Source: a virus
Strand: one strand, 5' to 3'
Virus record (IMG/VR): IMGVR_UViG_3300046513_000235
Span: 1 to 64,000 of that record
Length of the DNA stretch: 64,000 bases
In this document: one piece after another, positions 50,522 through 59,387 of the stretch
Layout: the number at the start of each line of letters is the position of its first letter
Numbering within the stretch: the first letter of the stretch is position 1
Notes under the pieces: generated by a model
Seen by the model: the letters and a program-made list of their open reading frames with translations, nothing else
The model's database searches: none
What the model was told of the DNA's origin: nothing
Made by a program: the position numbers and the translations under genes

Positions 50522-51562
50522 TTAACTAAACTCCCACGTACACTCTTTAGCGGTCTTTGTCTCATGTAAATTCTTGAAGTTAGGGTGGCGTGGAAATCCG
50601 TCGGTTGTCTTTTCCATGAATGTCACACGTGCTACCTTACCTATATAGGCTTCCTTGTTTCGGGACAACTCTTCACGCATGGCTTGATTCATTCCGGATG
50701 CGTCACAGATATGAATAAGGTCTCCGTCTACGTAAGCCCCCAACTTAACTGAACCTATCCAATTTTTGTAATGATTTTCTGTGACCGGAACTTCAGTGCC
50801 ATTAATCTCTTGCCAGTACGACCAGGTTTCTAGGTTTTTACCCGTATATTCACGCTTAGCTTGAACATACCCGATAATAACTAGATCTGTCTCGTCGTTC
50901 TGCTTGAATTTCATCCATTGCCACATAGGTTTCTTACCCATGATGTAAAGGCTGTCCAACTTCTTAAGAACACCTCCCTCGAATCCGTTATCCAGCAGAT
51001 CCTGTAGGAAAGTTCGCTTATTATCTACGGTTACAGGAACCAGATGGATATATTGCTCCATCTCTGTACCCTGCACATAAGTATTATAGAAATACACCAG
51101 CAGATTACGGCGCTCTTTGTACGTATTCTTAATGAGCCAGTTAGCTTTAGGCGAACGTAGCATATCAAAGATAGTGTAATGTATATAACCATTCAACTCT
51201 TGGAATGCTAATGCACCTGCAGGTAATGGACCTGTTACGTGTGTTGCATACTGGCTTGTTTTGCCTGGGTAATGTAATTCGCCATCAAGGATGAGATTAT
51301 ACATCGCAAGTTTACGGAAGAAATCACGTAAATGCGGGAAGTTGTCGGTTTTTTCTACATTATCAGAACTGTAGAAACGATATCCGAGAACTTCATATCT
51401 ACACCCATCAATCTTTTCCTCCATTGCCCAATCAGATGAGTCTAGTAACTTGTCGAGCTTAGCTACATTGTTGGCATGGTCCTTATCTACCTTGCCGGGT
51501 TTCATGACTCCAACGTGTTGAGCTAAGGAGGCGATTAATTCGGCTGATGGTTCAGTTGCCAT
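50522..51562 (-). CDS. ATP-dependent DNA ligase
   Basis: 346 residues with motif I EEKIDGCR (nucleophile K50), LILDGELHYPG (motif III), EGGVLKKLD (motif IV) and MKFKQN (motif V), then an OB-fold end. Compact size, as in phage nick-sealing ligases. Downstream of the small gene behind the 51.9 kb promoter. Confidence 0.92.
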   Translation of the reverse strand: MATEPSAELIASLAQHVGVMKPGKVDKDHANNVAKLDKLLDSSDWAMEEKIDGCRYEVLGYRFYSSDNVEKTDNFPHLRDFFRKLAMYNLILDGELHYPGKTSQYATHVTGPLPAGALAFQELNGYIHYTIFDMLRSPKANWLIKNTYKERRNLLVYFYNTYVQGTEMEQYIHLVPVTVDNKRTFLQDLLDNGFEGGVLKKLDSLYIMGKKPMWQWMKFKQNDETDLVIIGYVQAKREYTGKNLETWSYWQEINGTEVPVTENHYKNWIGSVKLGAYVDGDLIHICDASGMNQAMREELSRNKEAYIGKVARVTFMEKTTDGFPRHPNFKNLHETKTAKECTWEFS

Positions 51563-51576
51563 AGCTCCGCCTCCTC

Positions 51577-51834
51577 TTAAGTATCACATTCAATGTACAA
51601 CAATGCTGCATGTACCATAGCTTCCTGCATGTTTTCCTTACGCTTGGTGACCATCTCTTTGAATTTCCAGTAAATATCAGCAGGAACAAGAGCACCAAGC
51701 ATTTTGGCTTCCTCTACCTCCATAGAAACCCTATTAAGATTAATAATGTGTTCCTTGTCAGATCCGCTACCTAGCCGAATCAGTTCTGGTTGCGGAACAA
51801 TGCCTCCGGATGCTAGTTTAGCAGGTTCACCCAT
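51577..51834 (-). CDS. small protein, possible ribbon-helix-helix
   Basis: 85 residues from ATG 51834 after AAAGGAGGTGAATAAA. The C-terminal half has a strand, then LVPADIYWKFKEMVTKRKEN and MVHAALLYIE, which could form a ribbon-helix-helix. Leads the ligase/primase operon. Confidence 0.55.
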   Translation of the reverse strand: MGEPAKLASGGIVPQPELIRLGSGSDKEHIINLNRVSMEVEEAKMLGALVPADIYWKFKEMVTKRKENMQEAMVHAALLYIECDT

Positions 51835-51863
51835 TTTATTCACCTCCTTTCACTGATAAGGTG

Positions 51864-51905
51864 TTTATATTAATATAATATTCAAGATAATTTTGAAATG
51901 TACTA
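51864..51905 (-). promoter_or_regulatory. phage-class promoter element (copy 6)
   Basis: Minus strand: TAGTACATTTC, 12 bases, AATATTATATTAATATAAA. Upstream of the small gene, ligase and primase operon. Confidence 0.75.
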
Positions 51906-52073
51906 TAATTGCAAAATAAATATGGAGATGTATTTCCGACTGAAGTTGCCTTCTTTCTTATTTAATATAGAGCTGAAAATTTTATTGCTTTCAAAGCCTG
52001 AAGCAGAGAGAGGCCTTAGCTGCTTCGGTGTGAAGGTGAAGATAGGGTTTGTTTTGTTTGAGAAAGTGGCTTT

Positions 52074-52125
52074 CGTACCAGGTGGTGGTTTGTTATTCGG
52101 CTTGCCGCGAGCGTTCCTGGGGTTG
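52074..52125 (+). repeat. interspersed CGTACCAGG element, copy 13
   Basis: CGTACCAGGTGGTGGTTTG, a CGGC-TT-GCCG hairpin and GCCGCGAGC. In the divergent promoter region. Confidence 0.75.
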
Positions 52126-52175
52126 TTTCAGGGACTACACTACGACAATAATAAATAAAATTCTTTTTGCAAATT

Positions 52176-52215
52176 TAGTTCATTTCATTTGCAAACGTAT
52201 ATTATATTAATATAG
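52176..52215 (+). promoter_or_regulatory. phage-class promoter element (copy 3)
   Basis: TAGTTCATTTC, 11 bases, TATATTATATTAATATAG. Drives the three-HTH gene. Confidence 0.75.
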
Positions 52216-52270
52216 AGCGAAGTTAGTAAGCGCTTAAGAAATCAAATATATCCTTTGGGAGGAATTGACA

Positions 52271-53431
52271 ATGGCTAGAAAGAGCAAGAACGACAATGAA
52301 ACAAACTTCTTGGGTGCAGAAGGTGAAGTAGTTGAAACGGCAGAAACCACGGAACAAGAAGGCGCGGTCGAAACCGAAGGACAGGAACAAGGCGTATACA
52401 TCGATGCAACCGCAGATAATGTACCTGCCGGCGACGCTGAAGCATCTGATACCGGAGCTGCTGGAGAAGTAACTGGCGAAGGTGCAGAATTCGATGGTTC
52501 CGCTCCTGATGCCGACGAAGCAGCTTCCGAAGCATCTGACGATCGTGTTTGGACTGTTGATGGCGCTACAGTTTCCAAATCGGAATTCATCCGCCACAAG
52601 TTCACCAAGGAAGATATGGGACGGAAAGAGATTTCCGAGAAATATGCAATTAACTACCGCACGGTTTATGGCGCTACCATGAACATGGTCAATGGTGCAG
52701 AAGCTTCCACCCGTGGACGTACTGCTTCCGCTACGAAGATCCTTATTACTGCCGATAACCGCGTTGTATCGTACGTGAAGGATGCCGAGTCCGGCGTTGA
52801 AATCCTCCATATCAACAATGCAGCAGTTGCTGACGATGCTTTGGTTGTTACACCAGCAGTTCTGGATGAAATTACCAATGAAGAAATTACTCCTGCGGTG
52901 CAGGAAGAGCTGACTGAAGTGGATCGCAACACTTGGATCAAACAACAGGTAGCCGCTGGTGTATCTCGTGGTGATATTGCTTCTGCGCTGGGTCTTTCCT
53001 ACGGCGTGATTTACGGTATCACTAAGGATGCTGAAGGCTCTTCGAACCGCCATGAAGTGGAAATCAAGGATGCTGAAGGAAACGTTGTAGAAACGATTTC
53101 CCGCAGTGAGCACATCCGCAGATTGTTCGCAACAGGCAAGACAAAAGCCGACATTGCGAAAGAGCTGGGTGTTGACTACCCTATCGTATGGGCAGCTTTG
53201 AAGGGTCTGAAGCCTGAATCCGAAAAGTTGGCTGATGCAATCGACAAGCTGGAAAAGTTCGCAGGCCAGGTTGAGCAGGCTACTGAGTTCGCTGAACTCA
53301 TCGCACAGCTGAAACTGATCACCTTGAAAGCCCCGGTTGAAGAAACCACTGAGGAAGCTGCGGCTGAAGAAGCTGCTCCTGCTGAGGAAGTACCGGCTGA
53401 GGAAGTTACGCAGGCTGAAGTAACTGAGTAA
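52271..53431 (+). CDS. acidic protein with three HTH modules
   Basis: 386 residues from ATG 52271 after GGGAGGAATTGAC. An acidic, disordered N-terminus (about 90 residues), then HTH 1 (SKSEFIRHKFTKEDMGRKEIS), HTH 2 (RNTWIKQQVAAGVSRGDIAS) and HTH 3 (SEHIRRLFATGKTKADIAK), then an acidic, Ala-rich tail of repeated EEV/AEE. The modules follow the same SExIR-x2-F-x8-IA pattern as the smaller proteins. The acidic ends are like regulators that contact polymerase or DNA-bound partners. Strong terminator downstream. Confidence 0.78.
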   Translation: MARKSKNDNETNFLGAEGEVVETAETTEQEGAVETEGQEQGVYIDATADNVPAGDAEASDTGAAGEVTGEGAEFDGSAPDADEAASEASDDRVWTVDGATVSKSEFIRHKFTKEDMGRKEISEKYAINYRTVYGATMNMVNGAEASTRGRTASATKILITADNRVVSYVKDAESGVEILHINNAAVADDALVVTPAVLDEITNEEITPAVQEELTEVDRNTWIKQQVAAGVSRGDIASALGLSYGVIYGITKDAEGSSNRHEVEIKDAEGNVVETISRSEHIRRLFATGKTKADIAKELGVDYPIVWAALKGLKPESEKLADAIDKLEKFAGQVEQATEFAELIAQLKLITLKAPVEETTEEAAAEEAAPAEEVPAEEVTQAEVTE

Positions 53432-53446
53432 TATATGTGAGGCGTT

Positions 53447-53480
53447 AAGTCGGATCTGTAATGGATCCGACTTTTTTAAT
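53447..53480 (+). terminator. Rho-independent terminator
   Basis: AAGTCGGATC, seven-base loop, GATCCGACTT, TTTTTAAT; after the three-HTH gene. Confidence 0.9.
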
Positions 53481-53532
53481 TGCCTAAATTCGGAGAGATG
53501 TTCAACTTACTTGAAAGAAGGGAGTTTTATTA

Positions 53533-54630
53533 ATGTCAGAAGAATGGAAAGCGATCGTAGAATGTCCGGGCTTTAATGTATCTACACTAGGCCGCATTAA
53601 GGGACCTAAGGGATTATTGGTAGATGATCCATACGAAGGGGCAGGTTTTTACCGTACGGTATCAATCGAAGGAAAACAATACAAGGTACATAGGCTTGTA
53701 GCCTTGGCCTTTTGCCCCAATGATAATCCAGAGATGAAGATACAAGTCAATCACAAAGACAGGAATAAGCGTAACAATTGTGCGGATAATCTGGAATGGT
53801 GTACACAGGCAGATAACGCACAACACTGGGCAGATGGATATAAAGAACAACATGGGATGGCCCATAACGAAAAGAAAGAGGAACAATTAGCTAGAGCTTT
53901 CATGGGAAAGGTTGAGTTTACTCCCGCACAAAGTGACGCATATTGCAAGGCTAAGGATGATTTGGGCGAGGTAGACAAGGGAACTGTCTTGGCTATGGGG
54001 TATAAACGTTGTGGACGTTGCGGTCATGCTAAGAAGTTTTACCTATTCAACAAGAACAGTGCCAGTAAGACGCATACATCCGGTAATTGTAAGGAATGTC
54101 AGAAGTCTACGGCATCTAACTCGTACAAGAATACGAAGCAGAGACGTAACTATCGTAAGTACTATAGGGAGAATAAGGCCTTAAAGCAAGAACATGCGCG
54201 GAAGTATTATGAGAACAATAAAGACACAATTAAGGTCAAACATGCTGCATACTTGGGTACTAAAGGTGGCAAGAAGGTTATGGCTAAAGCGCATACCAAG
54301 CGCCGCACACTCCTGGCAACCAACAAGGGGATACCTTATACCCGTGCAATGGTCATTGACCGCGATGGGGCGTTCCTTGGGCTCGAACATCCTATCTGTT
54401 ACCTATGTGAACAACCCATTACAGATATTTCCGGCGCAGGCTTACATATCGACCATGTTGTGCCTGTAGCAATTGATGGGTTGGATTGCATCACGAATGT
54501 GGCAAGTACCCACTATGTGTGTAATCTGAAGAGGGAGAAAGATGCGCGTGAGCTACTGCCAAAGCAAGTCGAAGGAATCAAACTCAGAGCTAACAACTAC
54601 ATTGACGCCCACCCTGACCTGTTTCAATGA
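53533..54630 (+). CDS. double HNH endonuclease (NUMOD4-type plus C-terminal HNH)
   Basis: 365 residues, ATG 53533 after AAGGGAG. N-terminal NUMOD4/HNH_3 unit: EEWKAIVECPGFNVSTLGRI, HRLVALAF, VNHKDRNKRNNCADNLEW. The middle has a zinc-like CGRCGHAKKFYLF and CKEC. The C-terminal HNH unit has CYLCEQPI, LHIDHVVPVA and HYVCNLKR. Homing-type nucleases with one unit are common; a fusion of two is rarer. The degenerate relative at 40.0 kb suggests an earlier duplication. Flanked by regulators. Confidence 0.85.
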   Translation: MSEEWKAIVECPGFNVSTLGRIKGPKGLLVDDPYEGAGFYRTVSIEGKQYKVHRLVALAFCPNDNPEMKIQVNHKDRNKRNNCADNLEWCTQADNAQHWADGYKEQHGMAHNEKKEEQLARAFMGKVEFTPAQSDAYCKAKDDLGEVDKGTVLAMGYKRCGRCGHAKKFYLFNKNSASKTHTSGNCKECQKSTASNSYKNTKQRRNYRKYYRENKALKQEHARKYYENNKDTIKVKHAAYLGTKGGKKVMAKAHTKRRTLLATNKGIPYTRAMVIDRDGAFLGLEHPICYLCEQPITDISGAGLHIDHVVPVAIDGLDCITNVASTHYVCNLKREKDARELLPKQVEGIKLRANNYIDAHPDLFQ

Positions 54631-54643
54631 CCACCGTAGCCCG

Positions 54644-54672
54644 TTGACTTTCATAATTAAGTGTGTTATAAT
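54644..54672 (+). promoter_or_regulatory. sigma-A promoter of the sigma-factor gene
   Basis: TTGACT, 17 bases, TATAAT; 70 bases upstream of the sigma gene. Host polymerase can therefore start the phage sigma cascade. Confidence 0.85.
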
Positions 54673-54741
54673 TAATTTATAAGTAAGTAAGTCATTAAAT
54701 TATCCGCACTCATAAAGTAGCGGGACTATGGAGGAAGAACA

Positions 54742-55677
54742 ATGACAACAGAACAGGTGACTAACCAGGGTAAAGAATTAAGCACAGGGGAAAAGTTGGT
54801 TGCATTTAGGGTAGCTCAGGTAACGGCAGATGAAATTGCGCTGGAAGAAAAGAACCAGGAAATCAAAGCACTACGTCTTCTTACTTCGGAATTATTTTCC
54901 CAATTAGCAAAAGCTCGGGAAGTTGGTTACACCATGCAAGCACAAAGGGATATTCGTAATGAAATCGTTGTCAAGAATATGCGGTTAGTCACAGTAACAT
55001 TGCAGAAGTACGGATCATTCTCACCAGACAAGTTTCAGAATGGTTGTGTGGGATTGTTAAAGGCTGCTGAGACGTTCGACATATCACGTAATGTGCCATT
55101 TTCTAGCTACGCTTGCTTTTGCATTGAGATGGAAGTGCGGGCAGCTTGGAGTAAGCAGAATCGTGCATTTGAAGGCAAGAAAGCCGGTTTTCTTGACTCC
55201 CTTGACGAAGTAAGCGGCTATGACGACTCGAAAGAAACTAGCAGATATGAGTCTGTCGAAGATCCATACGGGGAAAGTGACATCGATCAGTTACTGCAGG
55301 ATGCCGAAGTAGACACGCTATTTTATAAGATCATTATTCCTAGTATTGAAGAGTATGGTGTGCGTTCGAAGGATATCGATGTTATGCGCTGGCGGGAATT
55401 GGAAATCCAATACTTTATGGAATTGAGCATGGTTAAGTCACAGCGCCAACGGTTGACATTCTCAGCTATGGCAAAAGAGTTGGGTACAGTGACGCAGAAC
55501 CTACGGACACGTCACAAGAAGGTGATGGAGCTGATTCGCCAGAAGTGCGTAGAGTATGGCTATGCTGAAGACGTTTATGTAGTCAATGAGAAGAAAAGTA
55601 CAGAGCATCATATGGTTTTGCAGGCGGGTTACAAAATCAAGCAACGTGGTCACGGCCAATCCATGAAAAGAAAGTAG
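54742..55677 (+). CDS. sigma-70 family RNA polymerase sigma factor
   Basis: 311 residues. Region 2: RNEIVVKNMRLVTVTLQKY, then FQNGCVGLLKAAETFDIS and VPFSSYACFCIEMEVRAAW (about 73-145). Region 4: LTFSAMAKELGTVTQNLRTRHKK (about 235-257). The layout is like sporulation-type and SPO1-like phage sigmas. It sits behind its own sigma-A promoter and is the best candidate to read the TTCATTTC / TATTAATATA promoters. Binding and promoter class are inferred. Confidence 0.85.
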   Translation: MTTEQVTNQGKELSTGEKLVAFRVAQVTADEIALEEKNQEIKALRLLTSELFSQLAKAREVGYTMQAQRDIRNEIVVKNMRLVTVTLQKYGSFSPDKFQNGCVGLLKAAETFDISRNVPFSSYACFCIEMEVRAAWSKQNRAFEGKKAGFLDSLDEVSGYDDSKETSRYESVEDPYGESDIDQLLQDAEVDTLFYKIIIPSIEEYGVRSKDIDVMRWRELEIQYFMELSMVKSQRQRLTFSAMAKELGTVTQNLRTRHKKVMELIRQKCVEYGYAEDVYVVNEKKSTEHHMVLQAGYKIKQRGHGQSMKRK

Positions 55678-55684
55678 GGATAGC

Positions 55685-56158
55685 ATGAAGTTCGATGAAC
55701 TGCTCGCGCGTACCAGGGGCGGGGGTTTTATCCCACCCTTTAGGCTCCTCGCGCTCGATCCAGGCCATACCACGGGTTGGTCGATCTTTGAGGATGGCAA
55801 GTTGACGCTATCTGGTCAAGCAGACACAGAAGCTAATGGCTGGGAGGAAATTCACGGATTGTTCGAGTGGGCTATGCCAACAATGGTTATCTTTGAGAAC
55901 TATCGTGTATATGCTCATAAGCTGGAAAGGCACGCGAACAGTGAAGTATACACACTACGCTTGATAGGTGTCATAGAGTATCTATGTGACATCGTACACA
56001 AGATACCGCGGTACAGTCAGATGGCCTTGCAGCATAAAGGCTTCTGTTCCGATGACAAGTTGAAGAGCTGGGGCTATTACGATATGGGCCATAAGCATGC
56101 AAGGGATTCGATCAGAGCCGGTTGCTACTTCTTATTGTTCAACAAAGAAATCAAATAG
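55685..56158 (+). CDS. RuvC-like Holliday junction resolvase
   Basis: 157 residues. RNase H-fold with LALDPGHTTGWSIF (first Asp), VIFENYRVYAHK (Glu) and KHARDSIRAGCYFLLF (late Asp), the order of RuvC-type phage resolvases. Works on branched DNA before packaging. The N-terminus LLARTRGGGF comes from interspersed element copy 14. Confidence 0.82.
   Translation: MKFDELLARTRGGGFIPPFRLLALDPGHTTGWSIFEDGKLTLSGQADTEANGWEEIHGLFEWAMPTMVIFENYRVYAHKLERHANSEVYTLRLIGVIEYLCDIVHKIPRYSQMALQHKGFCSDDKLKSWGYYDMGHKHARDSIRAGCYFLLFNKEIK
55709..55740 (+). repeat. interspersed CGTACCAGG element, copy 14
   Basis: CGTACCAGGGGCGGGGGTT within codons 8-15 of the resolvase gene, adding a linker before the catalytic core. 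No clear GCGAAGC follows. Confidence 0.65.
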
Positions 56159-56180
56159 AGATTAACAGGAGGAACTACAG

Positions 56181-56522
56181 ATGGAATTTAACGAACAGAT
56201 CCAGTGTGATGAACAAGATTATGGTTGGTTGGAGGAGATGCGTAAGGGTTTGCCCACTTTCGAGGTGCATGGCACTCTTACAGGGCATATTGATATGGAA
56301 GAAACTGCTGCGGCTAATGAAGACACCCACACATTTACTATCCTGTCGGAGAACATCGTCATGATTGCAACCGTGCAAGGTGGTAAACTGTTGGGTGCTA
56401 CTGGATTCAATGCTAAAGTTGAGCAAGTAGAGATGAATACAGTCAAGATCACCAAGAACAAACAAACAGTGTTCCTCGAGCTTGGTGAGGATGTTCAATG
56501 GCTTCAAGAAAGGGAGGTGTAA
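56181..56522 (+). CDS. hypothetical acidic protein
   Basis: 113 residues, AGGAGG upstream. HGTLTGHIDMEETAAANEDT; beta-rich. Not recognised. Confidence 0.6.
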   Translation: MEFNEQIQCDEQDYGWLEEMRKGLPTFEVHGTLTGHIDMEETAAANEDTHTFTILSENIVMIATVQGGKLLGATGFNAKVEQVEMNTVKITKNKQTVFLELGEDVQWLQEREV

Positions 56523-56524
56523 AC

Positions 56525-56902
56525 ATGAGTGAGCAACTGAAGGTAAATGCCGCCATACGTTGTATTACCTTGGCATTGGAAATAAACCGTAGGACTTCGT
56601 TTGCGGTGCATTCGGATTTTGTCGGTAATGTTGGAGCACTCACCATCCGTATAGCCAAATCGGATGAGGAATACAACACACATCTTGCCATAGGTAGTGT
56701 CTACCTACTATCGGATCCCACCATAGAGGGTTGGGATACCCAGTATGCTACGAAGTTGGCGCAGATGGAAACTAACCTGTTGGAACTTCTGCAAGGAAGG
56801 TTAGATCTCTCGCGCTTGCCAGAGGCTCCATATATGGACATGGTAGAAGGCACGATTGTGGATCTTACGCAGCCACCTAAGGAGGTGATAGAAGATGAAT
56901 GA
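56525..56902 (+). CDS. hypothetical protein
   Basis: 125 residues from ATG 56525, two bases after the upstream stop. Soluble, helical with an acidic end. Not recognised. Confidence 0.6.
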   Translation: MSEQLKVNAAIRCITLALEINRRTSFAVHSDFVGNVGALTIRIAKSDEEYNTHLAIGSVYLLSDPTIEGWDTQYATKLAQMETNLLELLQGRLDLSRLPEAPYMDMVEGTIVDLTQPPKEVIEDE

Positions 56903-57119
56903 GCCTGATATACACGATCTACTAGATACCCACCAAGCTAAGGAAGAGTTGGAGGGGATTAAGGACTTACTGGGCGAATGTGCTGTATGTGGTAACCCCG
57001 TACTTGCCTCTGAAAGTGGTTATCGTATGGGTAATGGGGATGTAGTTCATGTGGACCACTTTGAAGAATATGCCATCAACGAGCTCAATGCCGAACTTAT
57101 CGAGGGGAGTGTAGAATAA
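56895..57119 (+). CDS. small protein with one zinc-like knuckle
   Basis: 74 residues; AAGGAGGTGATAGA upstream; overlaps neighbours. CAVCGNP with later H-x2-H (HVDHFEE) suggests one zinc site. Confidence 0.6.
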   Translation: MNEPDIHDLLDTHQAKEELEGIKDLLGECAVCGNPVLASESGYRMGNGDVVHVDHFEEYAINELNAELIEGSVE

Positions 57120-57376
57120 TGGGAGCGCAGAAATTTAATCTCACTATGTTCCTTATAGTAATTGCCAAGGAACATGGGATGGCTGACCACCTGGTAAGTA
57201 CATCCGACGCAGACGAGGTATTGCAGTATGTCAAGACCCTTGGAGAAAATGTGGGCGATCCAAGAACGGTGCAGCGTATCTTCTCGGTAGATGCGTTGGG
57301 CAATACGGCCTCGTACAAGGTAGTCTTTGAGGGTAAACTCATACTGAAGCCTATAGTAATAGACGTCGAAGGCTAA
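57119..57376 (+). CDS. hypothetical protein
   Basis: 85 residues; TAATG overlap with upstream gene. Starts MGAQKFNLTMFLIVIAKEHG. Not recognised. Confidence 0.55.
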   Translation: MGAQKFNLTMFLIVIAKEHGMADHLVSTSDADEVLQYVKTLGENVGDPRTVQRIFSVDALGNTASYKVVFEGKLILKPIVIDVEG

Positions 57377-57400
57377 ATTTGATCATGGGAGAGGGTTAAT

Positions 57401-57778
57401 ATGAAAGAAGGATTAGGAGATTTGCCGGAAGCACAGAAGGAATTGTTCAGGGAAGATATCTGGTGGATTACGGATAAGTACATCAACCTTGCCGTAGCCA
57501 TGGTAGCTGAGCAGTTCATCAATGAGGAAACACCAAACTATAAGCATGCTGGCGAGCTTGTAGAACGTATCAACTACGTATTCCGCCAGCATTGTCCGAT
57601 TGCCTATTCGTACTTCTTTGACCGCACAGGAGAAGATATTCTCCCTTCTGGTGCAGTTGCGATTGTCATCGATGTTATCAAACGCGAACGTCCACTGTTC
57701 GCTGTAGGAGGAATTACACTTGGACAACTTAACTCCATTATCCAACCTTCAGCAAAAGGTCAAGGGTATTTGGGATAA
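57401..57778 (+). CDS. hypothetical helical protein
   Basis: 125 residues. YFFDRTGEDILPSGAVAIVID near the C-terminus. Its end overlaps the helicase start by 59 bases. Not recognised. Confidence 0.6.
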   Translation: MKEGLGDLPEAQKELFREDIWWITDKYINLAVAMVAEQFINEETPNYKHAGELVERINYVFRQHCPIAYSYFFDRTGEDILPSGAVAIVIDVIKRERPLFAVGGITLGQLNSIIQPSAKGQGYLG

Positions 57779-59270
57779 CATCCTCCGACCATATCAACAG
57801 ACAGAAGCCATGAGAATGATACAGAAGGGAAAGTACCTCAATTACATGGACATGGGATTAGGGAAGTCGCTAACGACTTCCTTTTCTGTTGTCTACTTGG
57901 AGGCTTTCCCTTGTATTATTGTATGCCCTAAGTCTGCCATGTACGTGTGGGAAGGCGAACTGCGCAATTGGTTCGGGATGGACTCTACGATTTATGTAGG
58001 TAAGCCAAAAGAGCGTAAGGAACGCTTGAAGGAATTCAAAGAGCGCAAACACAACTTCATCATAACTAATTATTCCCTCATTGAGGAACTAGCCATTCAC
58101 TTCGGGATACTGCAGAAACGTCCCAATGAAGGCTCGGTTGCTCGCGGAACCGCTAAGACGAGATACACGCCACACCCACCTGGTACGGGCAACAACACAA
58201 TCAAGGGATTGATTGCTGATGAAATCCATGGGGCTGGTCTTATGAACCATACTACTAAGACATACGATATCTTCAAACACATCATGGGAGAGATCCAATA
58301 TGGTTTCTTGCTTACCGGCACTCCGACACGTAAGGGTTGTATTGACTTCTATGGACCCTTAAGTTTAGTAGAGCCTGAAGAGTTTGACAACTACTGGCGG
58401 TTTGTTAGCAAGTACTGCGTCGTCATTAAGGATCGCTTTGGTACTTCTATTGAGCGGAATCCGCAGGATATAATAGCTTTTAGGGCTATGCTAAGAGAGT
58501 ATGCGGGTATACTTAAGAAGGAAGATTATTTAGAAGAGTTACCGGGTAAAATTCGTAAGAATATACCGGTAGAGTTGGATGAGGAGCAGCGTAGGGTTTA
58601 TGATGAGCTTACGGCTGAAATGTTTACCATAACGGATAAGGGTGAGCTTATCATCACACAGAGTAAGTTGGTTTTGCAAATGCGCCAGAGACAGTTAGTT
58701 GTTGCCCCTCAGATACTCGGTCTAAAGACGCGTGGTGCTAGTATTGATACTCTAATTGAAATGGTAGAAGACATAGTAAGTGAGAACAGGCAATTTGTTG
58801 TCTTTACGCCTTTTAAGAAAGCCATTCCATTTATTGCGGAAGCCCTAAAGAAAGATTATCCGGGGTTAGCTATCTTTACTATAACTGGGGGACTTACGGC
58901 TGAGGAGTTTGGGCGTGAGTGGCAAACATTTCAAAAGAGTACGAAGGCTGCGGCTTTGTTATGTGTGATCAAATCTGGTGCTTCCTTCCAAGCTACAGTT
59001 GCAGATAATGCTTTCTTCCTGGGAGCCGAGTACGATTTCAATTTGGATCTACAGGCAGAGGATAGATTGAATCGCATGGGTCAAAAGCGATTAGTGCATT
59101 GTAATTACATTACTGGTCGGGGTACGGTAGACGAAGAAATTGCTAAGTTGATGAACGATAAGAAGTATGCAGCAGATTTACTCCTATCGGCGGAAGATTT
59201 ATTTAAGCTAATGCTGAAGAAGAATCCCCAATATGCCTCAGCGGTAAAGGAACTCAAGTTGATTCTATAA
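57720..59270 (+). CDS. SNF2-type DNA helicase
   Basis: 516 residues from TTG 57720 after TAGGAGGAATTACAC. Motif I DMGLGKS (about 44-50), motif II DEIH (about 165-168), TGTPTRKGC (motif III) and late EDRLNRMGQKR (motif VI). SNF2 helicases in phages act in replication fork or recombination steps. An inserted TPHPPGTGNNT loop between motifs Ia and II corresponds to interspersed element copy 15. Confidence 0.88.
   Translation: MDNLTPLSNLQQKVKGIWDNILRPYQQTEAMRMIQKGKYLNYMDMGLGKSLTTSFSVVYLEAFPCIIVCPKSAMYVWEGELRNWFGMDSTIYVGKPKERKERLKEFKERKHNFIITNYSLIEELAIHFGILQKRPNEGSVARGTAKTRYTPHPPGTGNNTIKGLIADEIHGAGLMNHTTKTYDIFKHIMGEIQYGFLLTGTPTRKGCIDFYGPLSLVEPEEFDNYWRFVSKYCVVIKDRFGTSIERNPQDIIAFRAMLREYAGILKKEDYLEELPGKIRKNIPVELDEEQRRVYDELTAEMFTITDKGELIITQSKLVLQMRQRQLVVAPQILGLKTRGASIDTLIEMVEDIVSENRQFVVFTPFKKAIPFIAEALKKDYPGLAIFTITGGLTAEEFGREWQTFQKSTKAAALLCVIKSGASFQATVADNAFFLGAEYDFNLDLQAEDRLNRMGQKRLVHCNYITGRGTVDEEIAKLMNDKKYAADLLLSAEDLFKLMLKKNPQYASAVKELKLIL
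58135..58187 (-). repeat. interspersed CGTACCAGG element, copy 15
   Basis: CGTACCAGGTGGGTGTGGCG, with GCGGTTCCGCGAGC about 40 bases on. Antisense in a loop of the SNF2 helicase. Confidence 0.7.
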
Positions 59271-59288
59271 ATCGTTTCCTGGAGAGAT

Positions 59289-59320
59289 GCCCAAGCTGTT
59301 CCGGCTTGGGCTTCCTCAAA
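59289..59320 (+). terminator. hairpin after SNF2 helicase
   Basis: GCCCAAGC, seven-base loop, GCTTGGGC, then TTCCTC; weak tail. Confidence 0.55.
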
Positions 59321-59345
59321 GGGTCTGAAATTCTTTTTAAGTGAA

Positions 59346-59387
59346 TAGTTCATTTCGAATATAATATGAATATTATATTAATATAAG
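59346..59387 (+). promoter_or_regulatory. phage-class promoter element (copy 4)
   Basis: TAGTTCATTTC, 12 bases, AATATTATATTAATATAAG. Confidence 0.75.

Larger units (their letters stand above)
51835..52270. other. divergent regulatory region
   Basis: About 435 bases with opposite phage-class promoters (51864-51905 minus, 52176-52215 plus) and interspersed element copy 13 between them. A short open frame inside lacks a ribosome site and is not accepted. Confidence 0.7.

Noticed and set aside
51898-52158. An 86-codon open frame in the divergent promoter region
   Set aside because: No ribosome site, contains interspersed element copy 13 and promoter sequence, low-complexity composition.
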